Source: Nitrosomonadaceae bacterium
Lineage (GTDB): Bacteria; Pseudomonadota; Gammaproteobacteria; Burkholderiales; Usitatibacteraceae
NCBI GenBank assembly: GCA_021300055.1
Contig: JAJTHU010000130.1
Coordinates: 1 to 12,184, forward strand
Reading direction: 5' to 3'
DNA length: 12,184 nucleotides
Shown: one piece after another, positions 1 to 7,203 of the stretch
Numbering within the stretch: position 1 is the first letter of the stretch
Layout of the letters: every line of letters starts with the position of its first letter
Notes under the pieces: model-generated
Databases searched by the model: none
What the model saw: the letters and a program-made list of their open reading frames with translations, nothing else
Told to the model about the DNA's origin: nothing
Translations under genes and position numbers: made by a program

Positions 1-924
1 ATGGACTACCGCCTGACCTGGAAGACGGTCAATGGCGCACGATACCTCTACGAAATCGTTGATCGCGATGGCAACGGCAAGTCGTTGGGACGCGAGTCGC
101 CTGAGTTGCTGAGCCGCTACGACGTATTCATCGCTAGGCGCGACGCCAATCGGTCGGATAAAGCCGGTGTCGATGACGCGATTCAGGAAACAGCACGCCT
201 CTATGCGGCGCTAAACCTGCCGATGATTGACGCGAATGCCGCGGAGATTTTTCGTCGCGCTGATGTGGCAGGCATGCTGGGGACGCAGCTTCTGGTTGTC
301 GGCACTAATGCCATGATGGCCTACGAACTCGAAGCCGGTGCGCGTGCATTCTTGGGTTGGGACGCCACGGCCGATTGCGATCTCGCCTTTCGCGGCGAGG
401 CAGCAAGTTTTACGCTCGCTGGAAGATCAATGCCGCGCACGCTGCTGTCGCTACTAAAGGATATTGATTCGACCTATACGGTGAATACGGAGCGCACTTT
501 CCAGGCGCGAAACCGCAAAGCCTACGAGGTCGAGTTGCTGGCCGCACCGTCGGTGATGGATCGTCTGCCTGCAGGTGAACTGGTTCCCATCGCGCAGATG
601 TACGAACAGGAATGGCTCCTGCTCGGCCAACCAGTTACGCAGGTGATTTGTGGGCTGGATCGGCAGACAACGCGCGTCGTTTGCCCAGATCCGCGCTGGA
701 TGGCGCTGCACAAAGCGTGGCTTGCCGAAAAACCGGGACGCCGTCTCGACAAACGTCCGAAGGATGCCGCACAGGCGCGGCGGCTCTTTGCGCTGGTCGT
801 GGACTACATGCCGCACTACCCAATCGACGACAATTTTTGCGACGCAATTCCAGTTGAGTTGCAGCCTGTGCTCGCTTACTTGCAGGCAGCGCATCGAGCT
901 GATCAATCCTCGGCTGGCCGTTAG
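1..924 (+). CDS. GSU2403-family nucleotidyltransferase-fold protein (possibly 5'-truncated by window edge)
   Basis: The 307 readable residues match what I know of the GSU2403 / NTP_transf_8 group. An N-terminal stretch (about 1-40) has the pattern 'NGxRYLYE...GxxxSLGxxSPE'. It is followed by a nucleotidyltransferase core with a Gly-Thr motif at 101-102 and a likely metal-binding Asp-x-Asp at 125-127, then a mostly helical C-terminal part. These features suggest nucleotidyl transfer, but the acceptor is unknown for the family. The ATG is the very first base of the window. Some relatives, as I recall them, have 20-40 further residues upstream, so the true start may lie outside. The TAG stop is 3 nt before the Nudix gene, so the two are probably co-transcribed and translationally coupled. 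No membrane segment or signal peptide is visible. Family assignment is fairly secure; function is not. Confidence 0.8.
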   Translation: MDYRLTWKTVNGARYLYEIVDRDGNGKSLGRESPELLSRYDVFIARRDANRSDKAGVDDAIQETARLYAALNLPMIDANAAEIFRRADVAGMLGTQLLVVGTNAMMAYELEAGARAFLGWDATADCDLAFRGEAASFTLAGRSMPRTLLSLLKDIDSTYTVNTERTFQARNRKAYEVELLAAPSVMDRLPAGELVPIAQMYEQEWLLLGQPVTQVICGLDRQTTRVVCPDPRWMALHKAWLAEKPGRRLDKRPKDAAQARRLFALVVDYMPHYPIDDNFCDAIPVELQPVLAYLQAAHRADQSSAGR

Positions 925-927
925 AGT

Positions 928-1476
928 ATGTCATTCACCTTCTGCCCTCGTTGCGCCTCGCCGCTAGCTGAACGCGAGTTCGCTGAAGATGGCGGCCCCA
1001 TGCAGCGCCGCGCGTGTCCGGATACGGCATGCGGATTTGTGCAATACGAAAACCCCACGCCTGCTGTCGGCGTGTTGATCGAGCATGAAGGGTCGATGGT
1101 GTTGTTTCGAGGTGCAGGCTGGCCCGAAGGATTCTTCGCGCTGGTCACTGGCTACCTCGAGAAAAACGAAGAGCCGCTCAAGGCTGTGGCGCGTGAGGTG
1201 AAAGAGGAAACCAACCTTGATGTTGTCGAGACCGAGATCATCGGCAACTACATCTTCGAGCGGAAGAACGAAGTGATGCTGTGTTACTTCGCCAAGTGTG
1301 TCGGCGAGATTCGCCTTTCGCCGGAACTCGCCGACTACAAGCGCTACGCGCCCCACGAATTGCGCCCATGGCCACGCGCAACCGGATTTGCGGTGGCAGA
1401 CTGGATGAGGTCACGCGGGCTTGAGGTTGAGTTTATTGAGCGACCGCCTATTCAAGTGACGCCGAGGACATCATGA
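928..1476 (+). CDS. Nudix hydrolase with N-terminal zinc ribbon
   Basis: This 182-residue protein starts with a zinc-ribbon signature (Cys6, Cys9, Cys30, Cys35), followed by a Nudix domain from about residue 42 to 165. The Nudix box begins at Gly75, continues through Glu81 and includes Arg89-Glu90 and the metal-binding pair Glu93-Glu94. The glycine usually found near the end of the box is Asn96 here. Nudix enzymes hydrolyse a nucleoside diphosphate linked to another group. The zinc ribbon plus Nudix layout resembles NADH pyrophosphatase (NudC), but the protein is shorter and the NudC SQPWPFPxS-type motif is not seen, so the substrate is open. The start is 3 nt after the upstream stop with no clear ribosome site, which suggests coupling. 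The stop overlaps the next gene as ATGA. Confidence 0.93.
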   Translation: MSFTFCPRCASPLAEREFAEDGGPMQRRACPDTACGFVQYENPTPAVGVLIEHEGSMVLFRGAGWPEGFFALVTGYLEKNEEPLKAVAREVKEETNLDVVETEIIGNYIFERKNEVMLCYFAKCVGEIRLSPELADYKRYAPHELRPWPRATGFAVADWMRSRGLEVEFIERPPIQVTPRTS

Positions 1477-2162
1477 AATCGATCGCATTACCCATTTTTA
1501 TCGCTTCGCTGACGTGCCTGCAGGCCGTCGCCCAGACGCCCGCGAAGTCAAAGGAGCCGTGTGGCGGCTTTCGCGCTGAACTGGAAAAGATGCGCGAGTT
1601 GGATCAGGCCAATCGCGTGATGCCTGACGAGGTGCCCAAGGAGGAGTTCGAGCGACGTTGGAAAACCCAGAAGGAGCAAGACGCGCTAAATCAATCGCGG
1701 CTTGCGGAGATTGTCGCCGTGATTGGTTGGCCGAAGATTAGTGATTGCGGTCAGAAAGCATCTTCGGCTGCGTTTTTGATCGTGCAGCATTCGCCGCCGG
1801 ATGTGATGACTCGTTACCATCCGATGCTAGAGGGGGCGATGCGCGATGGCGATATACGCAAACAGGACTTCGCCTTGTTTGATGATAGGGTACGCATGAA
1901 CGCTGGTAGACCGCAGTTGTATGGCTCGCAATTGCGATTTGTTGACAAGGAAGGCAAGCGGGTTCTGGAATTGTGGCGCATCGACGATGAAGTAAATGTC
2001 GACGCGCGCCGCGCCGCGATGGGTTTAGGCCCGCTAGCCGCCTACGTTGCGCGCTTCGGTCTGACCTACGCTGCACCCGAGGTAAAACAAGCGCCCGCAA
2101 AAACGACCGCCGCACCGGCGGCAGGCGCCAGCGCGGCGCTCCCTGATGCGAAAGAAAAGTGA
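1473..2162 (+). CDS. Secreted DUF6624-domain protein
   Basis: This 229-residue protein begins with a typical Sec signal peptide: Lys2, then a hydrophobic run at about 4-19 and an Ala-Val-Ala cleavage site before Gln21. It is probably periplasmic. The Cys15 context lacks the leucine at -3 expected of a lipobox. Residues about 40-195 fit the DUF6624 pattern: an early 'LDQxNR', a central 'IGWP', a 'VQHS' histidine motif, then 'DRVxMNxGxxQxYGSQ'. The function of DUF6624 is unknown to me. The tail after about residue 205 is rich in Ala, Pro and Lys and looks disordered. The ATG overlaps the Nudix stop by 4 nt (ATGA), and the TGA overlaps the next start (TGATG), so it sits inside a coupled operon with cytoplasmic enzymes, which is an odd mixture of compartments. 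Confidence 0.85.
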   Translation: MKSIALPIFIASLTCLQAVAQTPAKSKEPCGGFRAELEKMRELDQANRVMPDEVPKEEFERRWKTQKEQDALNQSRLAEIVAVIGWPKISDCGQKASSAAFLIVQHSPPDVMTRYHPMLEGAMRDGDIRKQDFALFDDRVRMNAGRPQLYGSQLRFVDKEGKRVLELWRIDDEVNVDARRAAMGLGPLAAYVARFGLTYAAPEVKQAPAKTTAAPAAGASAALPDAKEK

Positions 2163-3319
2163 TGCTTGACTCGAACATGAAACCGGAAACGCTTGCCGCA
2201 CAGGCACTCGGCTGGGTAGACCCAACGACGAAAGAGATCGTCGGGCAGATCCACACCTCGACCACGTACATTCGCGACGCCGACAACCAGTATCGCAACG
2301 GTCGTGTGTACGCGCGCGACCACAACCCGACCTTTGAACAAGCCGAGAGCGTGTTGAATGCGCTAGAAGGTGGCGGCCAAACGTTGCTGTTTGCATCTGG
2401 CATGGCAGCGGCGACAGCGGTGTTCCAGGCGCTCTCACCAGGAGACCACGTGATTGCGCCCAAGGTGATGTATTGGGCGTTACGTAATTGGCTGAAGACC
2501 TTCGCGGTGCGATGGGGGCTATCGGTTGATTTCGTCGATATGGATTCGCTCGATGCCGTGCGCGCTGCAATCCGGCCTGGCAAGACCAAGCTGGTATGGA
2601 TTGAAACGCCCGCCAACCCCACGTGGATCGTCACGGACATTGCGGGTGTGGCGAGCATCGCCCACGAGGCGGGTGCGCTGTTGGCGGTGGACTCAACCTG
2701 TGCCACGCCGGTGCTCACACGTCCCATCGAGTTCGGTGCAGACATTGTGATGCACGCGGCGACCAAGTATCTAAACGGCCACTCGGATGTGGTTGCTGGC
2801 ACGCTGACGTGCTCGCCCGCGCTCGCGACAGCTGAAATGTGGACGCGGGTTCGAGCCGTACGCGGCCAGATTGGTGGCATTGCAGGGCCGTTTGAGGCGT
2901 GGTTGTTGACGCGCGGCATGCGAACGCTGTTTCCACGTGTGCGCACCGCATGTGCCAACGCGCAGCGCGTGGCCGAGCACTTTGCCGCGCATGCGGGTGT
3001 TGTTGAAGTGCTCTATCCGGGGTTGCCGGGCTTTGCGGGGCACGCAGTCGCGGCACGCCAGATGCAGGGCGGTTTTGGTGGGATGTTGTCGATACGGATC
3101 AAGGGTGGTGAGGCTGCCGCGATCGCGGTTGCCGCGAACACGCAGTTGTGGAAGCGCGCCACATCCCTAGGCGGCGTCGAAAGCTTGATCGAGCATCGCT
3201 CCAGTGTTGAGGGCGAAGGTTCCCCCGCGCCGGTGGACATGCTGCGGCTCTCTGCGGGTATCGAGAGTGCGGATGATTTGATTGCTGATCTCGAGCAGGC
3301 CATCGCCTCTGCTCGTTGA
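2162..3319 (+). CDS. PLP-dependent trans-sulfuration family enzyme (cystathionine beta-lyase / gamma-synthase / methionine gamma-lyase type)
   Basis: This is a fold-type I PLP enzyme of the Cys/Met metabolism family, 385 residues and full length. Visible signatures, in order, are 'YARDHNPT' (the Tyr and Arg that reach the neighbouring subunit's PLP phosphate), 'SGMAA' (phosphate binding), a ring-stacking Tyr in 'VMYWAL', 'VDSTCATP' with the Asp that pairs with the pyridine nitrogen, the PLP lysine Lys202 in 'AATKYLNGHSD', and a C-terminal 'LRLSAGIE' whose Arg should bind the substrate carboxylate. The family usually has Ser two residues before the Thr-Lys; here it is Ala. Which reaction it performs (beta- or gamma-elimination or replacement) cannot be read from sequence alone. 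ATG 2162 is preferred because it overlaps the upstream stop as TGATG. A GTG at 2159 and an ATG at 2177 are alternatives. A 16-bp duplication spans its stop. Confidence 0.93.
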   Translation: MLDSNMKPETLAAQALGWVDPTTKEIVGQIHTSTTYIRDADNQYRNGRVYARDHNPTFEQAESVLNALEGGGQTLLFASGMAAATAVFQALSPGDHVIAPKVMYWALRNWLKTFAVRWGLSVDFVDMDSLDAVRAAIRPGKTKLVWIETPANPTWIVTDIAGVASIAHEAGALLAVDSTCATPVLTRPIEFGADIVMHAATKYLNGHSDVVAGTLTCSPALATAEMWTRVRAVRGQIGGIAGPFEAWLLTRGMRTLFPRVRTACANAQRVAEHFAAHAGVVEVLYPGLPGFAGHAVAARQMQGGFGGMLSIRIKGGEAAAIAVAANTQLWKRATSLGGVESLIEHRSSVEGEGSPAPVDMLRLSAGIESADDLIADLEQAIASAR

Positions 3320-3340
3320 TTGCGCTGCTCGTTAGTTGCG
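3309..3340 (+). repeat. 16-bp imperfect tandem duplication over a stop codon
   Basis: Two adjacent 16-bp units, 3309-3324 and 3325-3340, differ only by a swapped GA/AG pair. The first unit contains the TGA stop (3317-3319) of the trans-sulfuration gene. The second continues into the 58-bp gap before the GAF gene. It looks like a small slippage duplication rather than a regulatory element. Confidence 0.8.
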
Positions 3341-3377
3341 CCGCTTTTTGAAATCTATTGGTCTTTTTTGAATCGTC

Positions 3378-4079
3378 ATGTCCGACATCACTTCTCGTAT
3401 CCAAACTTATCTCGTACGTGCCGACCTCGATCGCTTCTTGGTCGAAACACCTGTCATTGCCAAGTACGTGCGCGGTTTTGTCGATACGCTCGGCGAGCTG
3501 CCGACCTACATCGCGCCGGACACGCTTTACACATACCAAGTGCCCGAGCTTTCGGAGGATGGCGCTTGCTCCGTGCTCGACGCGCTGGCCCCAACGCCGT
3601 ATGACCTCACCAGCATCCTCGGCGGGCGCAACCAGCACAACGAGCGCAAGCTGTTGCTGCTCAACCAAGTTGTTGAGCACGCCACGCAGCTCACCGGTGC
3701 GGATTGGCTGGGCATCTATCAAGCGAGAACCACGCGCACTGGACAGCGTGTGTTGGTGAAGTTGGCGTACCGAGGTCGCCCTTCGCGCGCGGAGTTTCCG
3801 CTCAATGCGGAGTTCGCCAAAGGCTCAACCAATAGCACCGTGGGGCTCGAAGGTTCGGCGCGCGTCATCGATGACGTTGCGGCCTACCAAGCTGAAGGCG
3901 GTGGATTTTATGTCTGCGACGATCAGGTGCAGTCGGAGGCTTGTTTGCCGTTGTTTGATGAGGCGGGTGTCATCATCGGCATCATCGACGCAGAGGCGCA
4001 GCCGAAGAACTTCTTCAATGCAGAACGTATTGCAGTGTTGTCTGCGCTCGCGATGGTGACGCCTGCGTTGTTGCCTTAG
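3378..4079 (+). CDS. GAF-domain protein, distantly like free methionine-(R)-sulfoxide reductase
   Basis: This 233-residue protein has an N-terminal region (about 1-85) that I do not recognise, then a GAF domain (about 88-230). The GAF part most resembles free methionine-(R)-sulfoxide reductase (MsrC). 'LTGADWLGIYQ' fits an early strand. 'RVIDDVAAY' is followed by Cys180 in 'YVCDDQVQSEACLPLF', which lines up with 'CDxxSxSEIVLPL' around the catalytic Cys118 of the E. coli enzyme. 'GVIIGIIDAEA' matches the last strand. The other two cysteines of the MsrC triad are not visible in the expected segment, although Cys64 and Cys189 are present. It may therefore be a reductase using a different resolving cysteine, or simply a ligand-binding GAF protein. 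The start codon lacks a clear ribosome site. It lies 58 nt after the trans-sulfuration gene and its stop faces a convergent gene 11 nt away. Confidence 0.85.
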   Translation: MSDITSRIQTYLVRADLDRFLVETPVIAKYVRGFVDTLGELPTYIAPDTLYTYQVPELSEDGACSVLDALAPTPYDLTSILGGRNQHNERKLLLLNQVVEHATQLTGADWLGIYQARTTRTGQRVLVKLAYRGRPSRAEFPLNAEFAKGSTNSTVGLEGSARVIDDVAAYQAEGGGFYVCDDQVQSEACLPLFDEAGVIIGIIDAEAQPKNFFNAERIAVLSALAMVTPALLP

Positions 4080-4090
4080 CGCAGGGAACG

Positions 4091-4588
4091 CTATTTGGCG
4101 GCGAACGCTGAGCGGATCGCTTCGATACGGTTTCTGTTCACTCCAAAATCCCGCACGCCCAGCCGCGACCCCGAGCGCGCATGAATCACGTTGGCTTTGG
4201 CATCGAGTGCAAACTCAACGTCATCCACAAAGCCCATGCCTTTGGTCTTGAACTCGGCGTAGAGGTAGTCCGGACGTTCGCTAATGACCTTGACGCGCTC
4301 TTGTGCCTTCACCACATCAACGAGCCGCTTCCAAGCGGTGGTGGCATCGCCCGTAAAGGCGATCGGCGCAATGTAGTGGCTGTCGTCCTTCGCAACCGTT
4401 GAAGAAACCGTATTCGGCTTCCACGATGGTGGCTTGAACTGGCCGTTGGTAAAGCCCAACCCATCGGGTGGCGAGCCTGCGAATAGTCCCATTGGATGTC
4501 CTCCCATGTATTCAACGCTGACGACGATCACCAAAAACGCGATGGCGACGCCAAGGATGCGAGCGATGCGAACGAGTAGTGCTTTCAC
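4091..4588 (-). CDS. DUF1499 family protein, N-terminally membrane-anchored
   Basis: This 165-residue protein has one hydrophobic segment at about residues 8-27 after basic residues, so it is probably anchored in the inner membrane with its body in the periplasm. The remainder (about 55-163) fits DUF1499: 'SHYIAPIAF', a central 'AWKRLVDVV', 'YLYAEFKTKGMGFVDDVEF' and the end pattern 'HARSGSRLGVRDFGVNRNRIEAIR'. No biochemical role is established that I know of. It starts 10 nt after the stop of the VOC gene on the same strand, so the two are likely co-transcribed. It ends 11 nt from the convergent GAF gene, with no convincing terminator in the gap. Confidence 0.87.
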   Translation of the reverse strand: MKALLVRIARILGVAIAFLVIVVSVEYMGGHPMGLFAGSPPDGLGFTNGQFKPPSWKPNTVSSTVAKDDSHYIAPIAFTGDATTAWKRLVDVVKAQERVKVISERPDYLYAEFKTKGMGFVDDVEFALDAKANVIHARSGSRLGVRDFGVNRNRIEAIRSAFAAK

Positions 4589-4598
4589 GATTGTTTTC

Positions 4599-5261
4599 CT
4601 AACTCATGAGGGTGCGGGTGCCGAGCGGCGTATCGATGTAGGCGCACATCGTCATGCCCGAGTAGGGCGGCGAAGGTGTCATCACCAATGTCTTAGGCGG
4701 CAGCCCGATTTCGTCCAGTAAGTATTGCACCTTCGCGGGGTTGGGATGCGCGGCCTCCATCCACGTAAACTTGCAGCTTTGCTGGGGCAGGCGGTCGCAT
4801 GGGTGCAGCGTACCTTGCCATTCGATGAGGTGGGGAATCAACCCGCCTTCTATGGGGTGGCCGTCCTCGGGTACGCTCACACGCCAACTGAAATCTCCAC
4901 GCTGCATGTTGTGCACACGGCCCAAGACGTCGCCGGTGTGCGTCATGGTGGCCTCAATGTTGTCGACTCGCGCCACCCAGCCAATGAGACGAGGGCGCTG
5001 TGCGATTCGCTCTTGCACGTCTGTCGTATCGAGTCCAAACCACCGCGGGTGCGATGGTTTTGCGGCGCTCGGATCGATGGCAATGAGTTCGAGGTACGCC
5101 TGCTCGCCGATAGCGACCAAGCGATTGTGCGTGCCCATCGCCGCATGCTGCCCAACCGGGGAGAGCGTGACGCCCAGAAAACGTTCCAGCCATGCAGCGC
5201 CGCGCGCAAGGTCGGCGCATCCGACAACAAGATGATCGAGCGTAGCGGCGAGGCCTGACAT
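4599..5261 (-). CDS. VOC superfamily protein, glyoxalase-like domain
   Basis: This 220-residue protein fits the glyoxalase-like (Glyoxalase_3) group of the vicinal-oxygen-chelate superfamily. It has 'LDHLVVGCADL' with His10 at the first strand, 'GTHNRLVAIGEQAYLELIAID' with Glu58, and 'PHLIEWQG' with His144 and Glu147, which are plausible metal ligands. Substrate and reaction are unknown; members of this group are rarely characterised. The start is supported by the conserved N-terminal strand, yet no Shine-Dalgarno sequence is visible in the preceding bases, which are pyrimidine-rich. A large inverted repeat ends about 24 nt upstream of the start. It is followed by the DUF1499 gene after 10 nt. 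Confidence 0.87.
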   Translation of the reverse strand: MSGLAATLDHLVVGCADLARGAAWLERFLGVTLSPVGQHAAMGTHNRLVAIGEQAYLELIAIDPSAAKPSHPRWFGLDTTDVQERIAQRPRLIGWVARVDNIEATMTHTGDVLGRVHNMQRGDFSWRVSVPEDGHPIEGGLIPHLIEWQGTLHPCDRLPQQSCKFTWMEAAHPNPAKVQYLLDEIGLPPKTLVMTPSPPYSGMTMCAYIDTPLGTRTLMS

Positions 5262-5284
5262 GGAGGGCGAAACTCTAGTATCAG

Positions 5285-5319
5285 CGGGCGCTTTCAGGCA
5301 TTTTGCCTGAAAGTGCCCG
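5285..5319 (-). terminator. Long inverted repeat after lpdA, possible terminator or processing hairpin
   Basis: Arms 5285-5300 and 5304-5319 form a 16-bp stem with a 3-nt loop. The only imperfection is 5290/5314, which is G-U if read from the + strand and C-A in the lpdA transcript. It starts 19 nt after the lpdA stop and lies before the VOC gene, which fits termination of the pyruvate dehydrogenase operon. There is no U-tract on either side, so it is not a classical intrinsic terminator. A stabilising 3' hairpin or a dispersed REP-like element is also possible. Confidence 0.4.
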
Positions 5320-5338
5320 TGGATAGGCGAGTTTGGCT

Positions 5339-7195
5339 TTACGGACCCGATTTCCGCGGTGGCGGGAGGTCAGTACAAGTACCGTGTGCGACTTCGGCTG
5401 CCATGCCGACCGATTCGCCGAGGGTCGGATGTGGGTGAATGGTTTTCCCAATATCCACCATGTCCGCGCCCATTTCGATGGCGAGTGCGACCTCGGAAAT
5501 GAGATCACCCGCATGCGTGCCGACGATGCCGCCACCGATGATGCGATGCGTCTCGGCGTCGAAGAGAAGCTTGGTAAAGCCTTCATCGCGACCGTTGGCA
5601 ATCGCACGTCCCGATGCGGCCCAAGGGAACAGACCCTTGGTGAACTTGATGCCCTTGGCTTTGCAGGTGTCTTCGGTTTCGCCGACCCATGCAACTTCGG
5701 GGTCAGTGTAGGCGACCGACGGAATGACGCGCGCATCGAAGAATGACTTTTGCCCTGCGGCGGCCTCAGCGGCCACGTGCCCTTCGTGCACGGCCTTGTG
5801 CGCGAGCATCGGCTGGCCGACGATGTCACCAATAGCAAAAATGTGCGGCACGTTGGTGCGCATCTGCCCATCGACGTTGATGAAGCCGCGATCGGTCACG
5901 GCGACACCCGCCTTGTCCGCGCTAATCTTCTTGCCGTTTGGCGCTCGTCCGACACTCATCAATGCCATGTCGTAGCGTACCGGGTCTTGTCTCTTGCCGT
6001 CGGCTGTCTCGAAGGTCACCCAAATACCGTCGGGCTTCGCATCGCCCGCAACCGTCTTGGTCTTGAGCATGATGTTGTCGAAGCGCTTTTCGTTCATCTT
6101 CTGCCAGACCTTCACGAGGTCGCGATCAGCGCCTTGCATGAGGCCATCCATCATTTCGACGACATCGAGGCGGCTACCGAGCGTGGAGTACACCGTGCCC
6201 ATTTCTAGGCCGATGATGCCACCACCGATAACGAGCATCTTTTTCGGGACTTCCTCCAACGCCAGCGCGCCGGTGGAGTCAACGATGCGCGGATCGTCCG
6301 GTATAAACGGCAAGCGCACGACCTGCGAGCCCGCGGCGATGATGCATTTCTCGAAGCGGATGATTTTCTTTTCGCCCGTCTTCTCTTGCCCGGTGCCGCT
6401 GGTGAGTTCGACCACCATGTGGTGCGCGTCGAGGAATTGCCCGACACCGCGCACGACTTCAACCTTGCGCGCTTTGGCCATGCCAGAGAGGCCGGTGGTC
6501 AGCTTGCCGACCACTTTTTCTTTGTGCGCACGTAGCTTGTCTAGGTCGACGCTTTGCTTGCCAAAGATAATGCCAAGCTCTTCCATGTGCCGTACCTCGT
6601 CGACTACTGCGGCGACGTGGAGCAGTGCCTTCGACGGGATGCAGCCAACGTTTAAGCACACGCCACCGAGTTGCGCGTAGCGCTCGATCAGCACCGTCTT
6701 CATGCCAAGGTCGGCGGCGCGGAACGCGGCGGAGTAACCACCCGGGCCTGCGCCCAACACCAGCATATCGGTGGAGATATCGGCCTTGTAATTGCCAACA
6801 GCGGGAATCTCAGGGATGGCGACGCCGCTCGCCTTTAGGTTGGCCGCTGCCGTGGTTAGGCGCGACTGCGCTGCCGCGAGGATCGGTGCGCTAGAAGAAA
6901 CAGCGTCTATTCCGCTCGACGTCGTGGGGGCGCGAGAAGGTTTGTCGGCCGTTTCGCTCGCCTCCAGCAGGACAACGACGCTGCTTTCAGAGACCTTGTC
7001 GCCGACCTTGACCTTGATCTCTTTGACGACACCCGCCGCAGAGGAGGGGACTTCCATCGTCGCCTTGTCGCTCTCGAGCGAAACCAATGAGTCCTCTTTC
7101 TTGACGGTGTCGCCTACCTTCACCAGTACTTCGATGACGGGAATATCTTTGAAGTCGCCGATGTCGGGGACTTTGACTTCGAGAAGATTCGACAT
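5339..7195 (-). CDS. lpdA: Dihydrolipoyl dehydrogenase (E3) with N-terminal lipoyl domain
   Basis: This 618-residue E3 reoxidises dihydrolipoamide on the pyruvate dehydrogenase complex and passes electrons through FAD to NAD+. Residues 2-78 are a lipoyl domain with the lipoylation lysine Lys44 in 'ESDKATM'. Residues about 80-138 are a flexible linker. The flavoprotein follows: FAD-binding 'LGAGPGGYSAA' near 147-157, the redox disulfide Cys180/Cys185 in 'GGVCLNVGCIPS', an NAD-binding 'VIGGGIIGLEMG', a second FAD motif 'HIFAIGDI', and the dimer-interface active site His589/Glu594 in 'HPHPTLGE'. The start has an AGAGG ribosome site at 7201-7205 that overlaps the aceF stop, with 5 nt spacing. Only 8 nt separate the two genes. 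E3 proteins with a lipoyl domain are known in betaproteobacteria and Neisseria. The domain is nearly identical to that of the adjacent E2. Confidence 0.97.
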   Translation of the reverse strand: MSNLLEVKVPDIGDFKDIPVIEVLVKVGDTVKKEDSLVSLESDKATMEVPSSAAGVVKEIKVKVGDKVSESSVVVLLEASETADKPSRAPTTSSGIDAVSSSAPILAAAQSRLTTAAANLKASGVAIPEIPAVGNYKADISTDMLVLGAGPGGYSAAFRAADLGMKTVLIERYAQLGGVCLNVGCIPSKALLHVAAVVDEVRHMEELGIIFGKQSVDLDKLRAHKEKVVGKLTTGLSGMAKARKVEVVRGVGQFLDAHHMVVELTSGTGQEKTGEKKIIRFEKCIIAAGSQVVRLPFIPDDPRIVDSTGALALEEVPKKMLVIGGGIIGLEMGTVYSTLGSRLDVVEMMDGLMQGADRDLVKVWQKMNEKRFDNIMLKTKTVAGDAKPDGIWVTFETADGKRQDPVRYDMALMSVGRAPNGKKISADKAGVAVTDRGFINVDGQMRTNVPHIFAIGDIVGQPMLAHKAVHEGHVAAEAAAGQKSFFDARVIPSVAYTDPEVAWVGETEDTCKAKGIKFTKGLFPWAASGRAIANGRDEGFTKLLFDAETHRIIGGGIVGTHAGDLISEVALAIEMGADMVDIGKTIHPHPTLGESVGMAAEVAHGTCTDLPPPRKSGP

Positions 7196-7203
7196 GGCCG
7201 CCT

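Noticed and set aside
1738..2958. 406-codon open reading on the minus strand
   Set aside because: It lies antisense to the DUF6624 and trans-sulfuration genes, both of which have clear family motifs. Its translation shows no recognisable domain and is rich in Arg, Ser and Ala, as expected for an antisense frame in GC-rich DNA.
4074..4110. Terminator between the convergent GAF and DUF1499 genes
   Set aside because: Only a 4-bp stem (AGCG/CGCT) is visible and there is no U-tract in either direction.
5750..6680. Plus-strand readings of 150-230 codons over lpdA
   Set aside because: They are frame shadows of a fully conserved lpdA with intact active-site motifs, and they have no family signature of their own.
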